From assembly GCA_013152765.1 (NCBI GenBank), contig JAADFT010000188.1:1-5373 (forward strand): 5,373 nt of DNA, in the 5' to 3' direction. Made by a program: the position numbers and the translations under genes. Below the pieces are notes generated by a model that searched no databases, had not been told where the DNA came from, and was given only the letters and a program-made list of their open reading frames with translations. Positions 1 to 5,179 of this stretch are shown here, in pieces (positions within the stretch are counted from its first letter, which is position 1; every line of letters begins with the position of its first letter). Source of the DNA: Calditrichota bacterium. Lineage in GTDB: Bacteria > Zhuqueibacterota > Zhuqueibacteria > Oleimicrobiales > Geothermoviventaceae.

Positions 1-742
1 CAAGCAGCCAGCCCACCAGGTCTCGAAGCAAAAAGTTCGGGAAAAACGGAATCTGCTTTCTCACGCCGCCCTGCTTCTCAACGCTCAGCGGCACACTCAT
101 GCCCTGAATTTGAATCAGCGCGAGATGCAAACCGAGGACCAGAAATGCCAGGGCCGGTAACACAGCCACGTGGAAACCGAAGAGGCGGGTCAACGTACCG
201 CCGGTCACCTCCTCGCCGCCTCGTAAGAAACGCAGGACAAACGAACCCACAACCGGCACCACTGCCGCGATGTCGGTGCCAACCTTGGTGGCGAAAAACG
301 CCAGTTCGTTCCAGGGAAGCAGGTAGCCGGTGAACCCGAACCCCAGCGCGATGAAAAGCATCAACCCGCCAGTAACCCAGGTGAGCTCTCGCGGGCGTCT
401 GTAAGCCTTCAGGAAAAACACGCTGAACATGTGAATGAAAAGACTACCGATGAAGAGGTTGGCGCTCCAGGAATGGATGGACCGGATCAACCAGCCGAAC
501 GGGACTTCCGTCATGATGTAACGAACGCTTTCGTAGGCTGTACCCGCGGAAGGCTGGTAGTAGAGCAAAAGCAGGATTCCTGTGACCACCTGGATCACGA
601 AGAAGAAAAGCGTAAGGCCCCCAAAGTAGTACCACAGACTGTGTTTGTGCAGCGGAACGGTCTTGTTTACCAGCAAATCGAGAATCGGCTGGGCTTTCTT
701 GTAGCGCTCGTTCAGCCAGTCCCGCAGCTTGAGTTTCGCCAC
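1..742 (-). CDS. Cytochrome b of a Rieske/cytochrome b complex (b6-like N-terminal part, 3' end outside window)
   Basis: Membrane subunit that oxidises quinol and carries electrons across the membrane through two b haems. Translation from GTG at 742 gives 247 residues before the window edge. Four hydrophobic helices are visible (about 38-62, 90-111, 121-143, 187-211). The bis-histidine haem ligands are H90 and H104 in helix B, and H191 and H206 in helix D. The 14 residues between the helix-D histidines is the cytochrome b6 spacing. Other family marks are R-R-P-R-E-L at 115-120, P-W-N at 143-145 (P-W-D in plant b6) and Q-G-M-S-V-P-L after helix D. The frame continues at least 30 residues past the usual b6 end, so the protein is probably a long cytochrome b fused to subunit-IV-like helices; the PEWY region would lie off the window. 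Tyr39 stands where b6 has the haem c_n cysteine. The GTG start follows an AGGAG sequence 10 nt upstream and gives the expected N-terminus; an in-frame TTG lies nine codons further upstream. The gene follows the Rieske gene by 106 nt. Confidence 0.95.
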   Translation of the reverse strand, partial: MAKLKLRDWLNERYKKAQPILDLLVNKTVPLHKHSLWYYFGGLTLFFFVIQVVTGILLLLYYQPSAGTAYESVRYIMTEVPFGWLIRSIHSWSANLFIGSLFIHMFSVFFLKAYRRPRELTWVTGGLMLFIALGFGFTGYLLPWNELAFFATKVGTDIAAVVPVVGSFVLRFLRGGEEVTGGTLTRLFGFHVAVLPALAFLVLGLHLALIQIQGMSVPLSVEKQGGVRKQIPFFPNFLLRDLVGWLL

Positions 743-848
743 GACCTCGCCACTCCTCTCAGCGTTCAACCATCACTTGGTCCAGGAAATTCAGACTGCC
801 GGGCACGCGTCTGCGCCACCCGGTGTGAACCCAACCTGACTGGGGAAG

Positions 849-1319
849 CTACGCCTCTTCCTCCGGAATGTGGGACACCACGATCTTGCCTTCGTCAGTA
901 ACGGTTACTCGAAAGGGCGTGAGAGGTCTTGGGGGCGGTCCGGAAATGTTCTTCCCGTGGAGGTCGTAGTGGCCGTTGTGGCACGCACACCAGATGTGCT
1001 GAAAATCCTCGCGGTACTGGACAGTGCAGCCGAGATGCGTGCACACCGCTGTGAAGGCGCGCAAATCACCGTCTGGCGTCCGCAGGATGATGCCGGGCTT
1101 GTTGCCGAAGCGGAAAATCTTCCAGCCGTTGGGCGGAAAGTCCCCTACCTTGCCCACCACAACGCTGGCGACCTTCGGCTCAGACTGTTTTGGCGGAAGG
1201 ATGTACCGCGCCACGGGGTAGAAAACCCCTGCGAGAAAAGCTGCCAGTCCCCCGCCAAGGATCCAACCGAGGACACCGCGTCTGGAGACCCTGGTTCCTC
1301 GCTCCCCTGGCTGGGCCAT
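849..1319 (-). CDS. Rieske [2Fe-2S] iron-sulfur protein of the quinol oxidase complex
   Basis: High-potential-chain subunit that takes the first electron from quinol at cytochrome b and passes it to a c-type carrier. It is anchored by one N-terminal helix, with the cluster domain on the periplasmic side. The protein is 156 residues from ATG 1319. A twin-arginine motif S12-R-R-G-V-L precedes the hydrophobic segment at about 16-40, as expected for Tat export as a signal anchor. Box I is C-T-H-L-G-C (93-98) and box II is C-A-C-H-N-G-H-Y-D (111-119). Cluster ligands are C93, H95, C111 and H114, with C98 and C113 as the disulfide pair. The proline loop G-P-P-P-R-P-L is at 127-133. Box II has N115-G116 where high-potential proteins have Gly-Ser; Tyr118 is kept. 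The start at 1319 is chosen because a strong GGAGGAGGT lies just before it; a longer frame from GTG 1334 would add five residues and would contain that Shine-Dalgarno sequence. It is the first gene of the unit with cytochrome b. Confidence 0.96.
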   Translation of the reverse strand: MAQPGERGTRVSRRGVLGWILGGGLAAFLAGVFYPVARYILPPKQSEPKVASVVVGKVGDFPPNGWKIFRFGNKPGIILRTPDGDLRAFTAVCTHLGCTVQYREDFQHIWCACHNGHYDLHGKNISGPPPRPLTPFRVTVTDEGKIVVSHIPEEEA

Positions 1320-1396
1320 TACCTCCTCCGTCACTTTAGCGGTCCCTTGAGTGAACGGAGCGCCCCACGCCTACCTCCCTGCGCTCCAGTCGTCCA

Positions 1397-1425
1397 AATA
1401 TCTGCCAAATTCAGGAGAATGTCAA
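1397..1425 (-). promoter_or_regulatory. Promoter for the Rieske-cytochrome b operon
   Basis: On the minus strand TTGACA (1425-1420) is a perfect -35 hexamer. It is followed by a 17-nt spacer and GATATT (1402-1397), four of six matches to TATAAT. The same site can be read in the Bacteroidota style as TTG, 20 nt, GATATTTG, seven of eight positions of TAnnTTTG counting the n's. Transcription would begin near 1390, giving a leader of about 70 nt before the Rieske ATG. This is inferred from sequence only. Confidence 0.55.
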
Positions 1426-1504
1426 GCAAAAGGTTGAGCCACAGCAGTTGACCAGGCTAAGTCTACTACGTCAGATTCGGGAAACAAAGGCGAAAGCAGC
1501 GCGT

Positions 1505-1566
1505 GGCTTCTTCGCCCGGAGATCAAATCCCCGGGCTACCTAAAGAAGCCGCCTGCTAAGGCAGGC
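1505..1566. repeat. Double-hairpin palindromic intergenic element (REP-like)
   Basis: Plus-strand positions 1514-1523 and 1527-1536 form a 10-bp stem with a 3-nt loop. Its single A/C mismatch (1520, 1530) becomes a G-U pair if the minus strand is transcribed. This stem is enclosed by GGCTTCTT (1505-1512) and AAGAAGCC (1543-1550), an exact 8-bp inverted repeat. A second hairpin follows directly: GCCTGC (1551-1556), loop TAAG, GCAGGC (1561-1566). No frame codes through it. Paired GC-rich hairpins of this style are common as dispersed intergenic repeats in environmental genomes; only one copy is visible here, so repeat status is an inference. Confidence 0.5.
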
Positions 1567-1643
1567 TTGTTTCAAGCGAGACTAAGCAACACCTCGCCCC
1601 AGAGAAACCACGACTGCGAAAAGCCAACCACATTTTGACGTAG

Positions 1644-1673
1644 CAGAACTAATCGGAAACGTCCACCGGTCAA
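1644..1673 (-). promoter_or_regulatory. Possible second, distal promoter upstream of the Rieske operon
   Basis: Minus strand TTG (1673-1671), a 19-nt gap and TAGTTCTG (1651-1644) match the Bacteroidota pattern TTG-N19-TAnnTTTG except for one base. It lies just past the receptor gene's terminator and would give a leader of roughly 320 nt carrying the double-hairpin element. The TTG overlaps the terminator's T-tract, and one mismatch makes a chance match quite possible. The remainder of 1426-1671 outside the double-hairpin element shows nothing else recognisable. Confidence 0.22.
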
Positions 1674-1711
1674 GAAAAGAGGGCCCGCCCTGCTCGCACA
1701 AGGGGGCCCTC
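1672..1711 (-). terminator. Rho-independent terminator of the TonB-dependent receptor gene
   Basis: On the minus strand GAGGGCCC (1711-1704) pairs perfectly with GGGCCCTC (1686-1679) across a 17-nt loop. The stem is followed at once by TTTTCTT (1678-1672). It begins 26 nt past the receptor's TAA stop. GC-rich 8-bp stem, T-tract and position all fit intrinsic termination, and it should insulate the downstream Rieske operon. Confidence 0.85.
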
Positions 1712-1736
1712 ACACTGACGTGTAGCACAGTTGCCG

Positions 1737-4463
1737 TTAGTAGTTCACGCTGATCCCGAGGTTGAAGTAACGCGGCAAACCGACGAAAACCTCGGCATCG
1801 TCCGCGTCGTGATCTTTGTCCCAGGAGTTGTAACGGCTGTTGTCCACCGCGTCCTGGATGTACAGCTCGTCCGTCAGGTTGAACACGTGCGCGAAGACCG
1901 CAATCTGAGCGTTGCCGAGCTTCAGCGGCAGCTCGTAGCGCACGTGGGCGTCCAGCACGTAGTAGGACGGCGCGCGCCAGCTTTGCGCGGTGTCTTCAGC
2001 TTTCGTCCGGCTGAACGGGTTCCAGTCCGCGTAGAAGCGATCGTACCAGCGGAAGACCAGCTGCGCCTGCAAACCCTGCAGCGGGTACACGCTTCCGGCC
2101 AGGGCCAACTGCGTCTGAGGCGCATCGCCCACCATCAGGTTCTTCACGTAGAAGGTGTACTCCTTGTCCTCAGCACCGCCCGAGCGGTAGTCCTTGTACA
2201 CGCCGGAAACGTTGTCGGTGAACTTCCAGTCTCCCACAGACGCCGCGAAATCGAGGCGGTACAACTGGGAAGGCTGGAACGCGCCCTCAAACTCGACACC
2301 ACGGTGGAGCTGGTTCATGCCCGTCAGGAAGATGAGCCCTTCGCTGCCGTCCGCCATCACGACGCCGACCGAACGAGCGCGGTCCTTCCAGTAGGTGTTG
2401 TACACACTCATCTTGAGGAGCAGCGTGTTGTTCAGGGTCAACAGATTCACACCGCCCTCAGCCGAAATGAAGCGCTCGTTCTTCGGGTTCGCAGCCTTCG
2501 TTCCCGTACGGTCGTTGATCACGTTGTCGAAAATGGGCACCTTGGCAATGTAACCGAAGTTGCCGTACACCTGCAGCCCTTCGGTCAGCTTGTAGCTGGC
2601 GCCGCCTTTGACCTGGTAACCGCTGATCAGGTCAGACTCGACTACCAGCTCGTTGCCGTTGGCGTCCTTCCGGAAGTGGTTGTGGTGGCTGTACTTGATC
2701 GTCGAGTAGCCCAGAGTGGTGTAGGCTGTCACCGGCCCCTGCTTGTACTCGGCCTGACCAAACACGCCCAGCCAGTTGACCGTGTTTGTGAAGTAGTAGT
2801 CGAACTTGTCGCCAAGGCGGCGCTTGGCATCTTCCATCGTCCAGAAGTCGCTTTGTGGGAGACCATCTCTGTTCAGAGCGAGGAAGTACTCGCCACCCAG
2901 CAGGTCACGAACCTCGCGGAAGTGCTCAATCTCAGCCGTCCGCCAGTCGATTCCCGCCGTCACGCGAATCGCGCTGGTCGCCTGGTAGTTGGCCTTCGAA
3001 ATGGCGCCGATGGTCCACTGGTTGTTGCGGCTGTTCCGCAAAATGCCCTTGGCGCCAGTGCTGCTGGTGTCGTTGTAGGCAATGGTGGAGTTCCAGTCCC
3101 AGCGCCAGGGAGCACTCTTGTACCACTTGTTCCCCGGCACCCACGGGATGCGATCGACCTTGCCGTACGTGCCCGTACCGCCGCCGTGACCGCCGGAGTA
3201 GTACACCGTGGTGTACAGGTTCAGGCGGTCGTTGATCAGCGAGTACCAGTTCAGGTTCACCTGCGGCTTGTGGTAGAAGTTTTCGCGCTCGTTGATGAAA
3301 TCCTTAGCGTAGCGCTCGTGGTCCGACTCATTCCACCACTGACGACCGTCGTAGGCCGGATCCACCGGTGCCCAGTTCTGGTTGAAGCGCCGTCCGGCTT
3401 CGTTGTACTTCTCGAAAGCCTTCGTGTCGTAATCCTTCAGGCTGCTGGCCAGCTCGTGGCTGTACGTGGCAATGTTTTGCCTGTACAGGTTCTGGCCGTG
3501 CCGCTGCGGCGCACCCAAGGCATAGAACTCGAGGCGGTTCCTGGCATTCACGTTCCAGGCCGCGCCGAAGTAGTACGCCCACGCGTCGGTCCACGTCTTG
3601 TCGATGATGCCTTCACCGGTCTTGCGAACGATCAACGCGTTGAAGGCGTACTTGCCGTTGATCAGACCGGAGTTCGCCGCGATCGTGGTCTTCAGGAACT
3701 TGCCGCTGCCGTACTCCTGCTTGAAGAAGAGACCCGCGTTCTGCCGGGTCGGGTCCGTGATGATGTTCATCATGCCGCCGATGGCCGGCGTGGCCAGGTT
3801 CACGGCGGTCAGACCGCGCTGGATCTGAATCGAGGCCGTGGCGTCCGCGATGCCGTCCCAGTTGGACCAGTAGACCCAGCCGTTCTCCATGTCGTTCACC
3901 GGCACACCGTTGATCATCACAGCCACGTTGCGCTGGTTGAAGCCACGCACGTTGATGCGCGCGTCGCCGGGGCCACCGCCCTGCGGTGTTGCGTACACAC
4001 TCGGGGTCGTGTTCAGGGCCAGGGGAATGTCACGCGAGCCGAGCCGGAGCTCCACGTCCGTCTTCTTGATGTCGCTAAAAGCGACCGGCGTCTCCAGAGG
4101 CTTGGCGCGGTCGGCCAACACCAGGATCGCCGTGCTGGAAATGGCGATCTCGGTGAGCTGGAAGTTGACGACCACACGTTGCCCCGAACGCACCTTCACG
4201 TTCTTGCTGGCATCTTTGTAGCCGATGAAGGAAACCTTCACGGTGTACTGGCCTGGTGGAACCTTGGCGATCACGTAGCTGCCGTCCGTGTTGGTCGCGG
4301 CGCCGAGCGTGGTGCCCACGATCATCACGTTCGCGCCAGGTAAAGGCTGGCCTGTTTTGGCGTCCGTCACCTTGCCGACGATCGTACCATCCGCGGCGAA
4401 CAGAGCCGCCGGCAGCGCCAGAGCAAGGATCAGGGCCACGATCATCCACTTTCTGCCTTGCAT
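1737..4463 (-). CDS. TonB-dependent outer-membrane receptor with N-terminal carboxypeptidase-regulatory-like domain
   Basis: Outer-membrane beta-barrel that imports a scarce substrate using TonB and the proton gradient; the substrate cannot be told from sequence. From ATG 4463 it has 908 residues. Residues 1-23 are a signal peptide (Q-G-R-K, hydrophobic core, likely cut near A23/A24). Residues 26-103 form a carboxypeptidase-regulatory-like beta-sandwich (G-K-V-T-D-A-K-T-G-Q-P-L-P-G-A at 30-44, T-D-G-S-Y at 59-63). A hydrophobic stretch near 111-117 could be the TonB box. The plug runs from about 125 to 237, with R-G-F at 173-175, N-G-V-P-V-N-D at 185-191 and G-G-M-M-N-I-I-T at 229-236. The rest is barrel, rich in Trp, Tyr and Asn, ending in I-S-V-N-Y with the usual terminal aromatic residue. 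The start is chosen because ATG 4463 has a strong Shine-Dalgarno and gives a clean signal peptide; TTG 4502 would add 13 charged residues. The domain order is common in the FCB group. No SusD-like partner is visible, and the gene appears to be monocistronic. Confidence 0.95.
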   Translation of the reverse strand: MQGRKWMIVALILALALPAALFAADGTIVGKVTDAKTGQPLPGANVMIVGTTLGAATNTDGSYVIAKVPPGQYTVKVSFIGYKDASKNVKVRSGQRVVVNFQLTEIAISSTAILVLADRAKPLETPVAFSDIKKTDVELRLGSRDIPLALNTTPSVYATPQGGGPGDARINVRGFNQRNVAVMINGVPVNDMENGWVYWSNWDGIADATASIQIQRGLTAVNLATPAIGGMMNIITDPTRQNAGLFFKQEYGSGKFLKTTIAANSGLINGKYAFNALIVRKTGEGIIDKTWTDAWAYYFGAAWNVNARNRLEFYALGAPQRHGQNLYRQNIATYSHELASSLKDYDTKAFEKYNEAGRRFNQNWAPVDPAYDGRQWWNESDHERYAKDFINERENFYHKPQVNLNWYSLINDRLNLYTTVYYSGGHGGGTGTYGKVDRIPWVPGNKWYKSAPWRWDWNSTIAYNDTSSTGAKGILRNSRNNQWTIGAISKANYQATSAIRVTAGIDWRTAEIEHFREVRDLLGGEYFLALNRDGLPQSDFWTMEDAKRRLGDKFDYYFTNTVNWLGVFGQAEYKQGPVTAYTTLGYSTIKYSHHNHFRKDANGNELVVESDLISGYQVKGGASYKLTEGLQVYGNFGYIAKVPIFDNVINDRTGTKAANPKNERFISAEGGVNLLTLNNTLLLKMSVYNTYWKDRARSVGVVMADGSEGLIFLTGMNQLHRGVEFEGAFQPSQLYRLDFAASVGDWKFTDNVSGVYKDYRSGGAEDKEYTFYVKNLMVGDAPQTQLALAGSVYPLQGLQAQLVFRWYDRFYADWNPFSRTKAEDTAQSWRAPSYYVLDAHVRYELPLKLGNAQIAVFAHVFNLTDELYIQDAVDNSRYNSWDKDHDADDAEVFVGLPRYFNLGISVNY

Positions 4464-4466
4464 GTA

Positions 4467-4474
4467 CTCCTCCC
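4467..4474 (-). promoter_or_regulatory. Ribosome binding site fixing the receptor start
   Basis: GGGAGGAG on the minus strand ends 3 nt before ATG 4463, leaving 5 nt between the GGAGG core and the ATG. This favours ATG 4463 over the upstream in-frame TTG at 4502. Confidence 0.8.
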
Positions 4475-4510
4475 TCGTTGGTTTACCGGTTGATTGATTC
4501 AAACACGTTC

Positions 4511-4536
4511 CTCCGGCTGGTGCCCGGCAGCCAGAG
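4511..4536 (-). promoter_or_regulatory. Stem-loop in the receptor leader covering an upstream Shine-Dalgarno-like sequence
   Basis: Minus-strand CTCTGGCTG (4536-4528) pairs with CAGCCGGAG (4519-4511) over an 8-nt loop: nine pairs, one of them G-U. The 3' arm contains most of a GGAGG that would serve TTG 4502 or GTG 4506, so folding would mask that initiation site. It ends 47 nt before the chosen ATG. The structure is read directly; a regulatory role is inference. Confidence 0.45.
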
Positions 4537-4573
4537 TACCCAAAAACCGTCCCCCCAAACTGCGGATCTATCG

Positions 4574-4593
4574 AAAACCAGCCCGAAGGCCGG
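4574..4593 (-). terminator. Short terminator-like hairpin with UUCG tetraloop in the receptor leader
   Basis: Minus-strand CCGGCC (4593-4588), loop TTCG, GGCTGG (4583-4578) form six pairs including one G-U, closed as the very stable C(UUCG)G. TTTT follows (4577-4574), and AAAA lies just upstream of the stem at 4600-4597, so it may work in both directions. The stem is short for a full terminator. It could act as an attenuator between the promoter at 5011-5040 and the receptor, or end a separate small RNA. Confidence 0.4.
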
Positions 4594-4647
4594 GACTTTT
4601 CCGCTGCAGCACTGGCCCAACGACCTTAGACGGAAACCAAAGCCAAA

Positions 4648-4786
4648 CCGCTAACTTTCGTAGCGGGCTCCCTACGCAAAATCAAGATTCCGAAGGAACC
4701 TTTACCGGCCGTTCTGCTGCCGAAGCTAAGGGCTCACCCCCCGACTCAGCCACATCGACGCTGCTCAGTTAGCTCGCACGGCCGGT
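4648..4786 (-). promoter_or_regulatory. Structured RNA region upstream of the receptor gene (possible cis-regulatory RNA or small RNA)
   Basis: Read on the minus strand, ACCGGCCGT (4786-4778) pairs perfectly with ACGGCCGGT (4712-4704), enclosing 65 nt. Nested inside, GAGCTAA (4775-4769) pairs with TTAGCTT (4729-4723). Next comes a small hairpin of GGTTC and GAATC (4700-4686) around a TTC-containing loop, then CCGCTA (4666-4661) with TAGCGG (4653-4648) around CGAAAGT. No supportable reading frame runs through it. I compared it by eye with the cobalamin, TPP, FMN, c-di-GMP-I and c-di-AMP riboswitch cores and found no match. Helices are direct observations; that it is a functional RNA is inference. 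Covariation across homologues would decide. Confidence 0.35.
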
Positions 4787-5010
4787 TTTGCTGTTGAGCG
4801 TCCTGTTTCCACCACGGGCGGAGGCGCACCTCTCGGATGGGCAGAGCTCCGCCGTCCCCGAGATTCCAGATCAAGTGCTTGAATGTAGTGACGAAAAACT
4901 TAGGTGCCCGCGCCAAAAGCGCTTCGCCGGGAAAGACCTCCTGGGCAGGGTAACGCTGTGGGGTCCGTGGTCCTCCTCCCTCCGGCTGCACCCGCTTGTA
5001 AACTTTTCGC
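4787..5010. other. Non-coding stretch between candidate promoter and structured region
   Basis: No gene can be supported here. Frames that are open on either strand lack a start with a fitting Shine-Dalgarno and show no recognisable domain. Purine tracts resembling ribosome binding sites occur on the minus strand near 4940 (AGGAGGT) and 4975-4983, but no start codon follows either at a usable distance. If the promoter at 5011-5040 is real, this is the first part of a receptor leader of about 540 nt. Confidence 0.5.
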
Positions 5011-5040
5011 CAAAATTAGAGGATTTTTCGGAAAAATCAA
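5011..5040 (-). promoter_or_regulatory. Candidate Bacteroidota-type promoter upstream of the receptor
   Basis: Minus strand TTG (5040-5038), exactly 19 nt, then TAATTTTG (5018-5011), a full match to the TAnnTTTG -7 box described for Bacteroidota. It is the only full TAnnTTTG match I found on the minus strand between here and the receptor start. Read as a sigma-70 promoter it is weaker (TTGATT, 16 nt, TAATTT). Transcription would start near 5003-5005. Confidence 0.45.
5022..5038. promoter_or_regulatory. Perfect 17-bp palindrome in the promoter spacer (candidate operator)
   Basis: GATTTTTC and GAAAAATC are exact inverted repeats around one central base, and fill the gap between the -33 and -7 boxes of the candidate promoter. 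Dimeric regulators often bind such sites; it does not match the Fur box that I know. It could also be a simple AT-rich hairpin. Confidence 0.4.
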
Positions 5041-5179
5041 GTCCGGAATCGCCCCAAACGACGCTGGCTCGCTCCCCGCGCAACCTGCGAGCAGGCGGCA
5101 AATTTGTCGGCTCGTACGAAATCCGCGGCTACAGTGTCGAATGAGAGACAGAAACCGGTCTGGAAGGTCAGCCTCTCGG

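Noticed and set aside
431..901. 156-codon plus-strand frame over cytochrome b
   Set aside because: It overlaps the conserved cytochrome b and the Rieske 3' end in antisense and its translation has no recognisable features.
870..1451. 193-codon plus-strand frame over the Rieske gene
   Set aside because: Antisense shadow of a gene with intact cluster motifs; no start signal or domain.
1731..4343. 870-codon open frame on the plus strand opposite the receptor gene
   Set aside because: It is the antisense shadow of the receptor: its translation is rich in Val, Arg and His, with no domain, signal peptide or ribosome binding site, and the opposite strand is an unmistakable receptor.
4686..4700. 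Hairpin resembling a tRNA T-arm
   Set aside because: No acceptor, D or anticodon arms around it and no TTCGAAT loop; no tRNA was found anywhere in the window.
4920..4965. Partial likeness to the cobalamin riboswitch B12 box on the minus strand (CCCAGGAGGTCT)
   Set aside because: The rest of the box and all the conserved core elements of the cobalamin class are absent.
4746..4991. 81-codon minus-strand frame from GTG 4991
   Set aside because: No Shine-Dalgarno before the GTG, start only about 12 nt from the proposed transcription start, no recognisable domain, and its 3' end overlaps the paired RNA region.
4788..5144. 118-codon plus-strand frame
   Set aside because: Low-complexity Ser/Pro/Arg-rich translation without start signal or domain.
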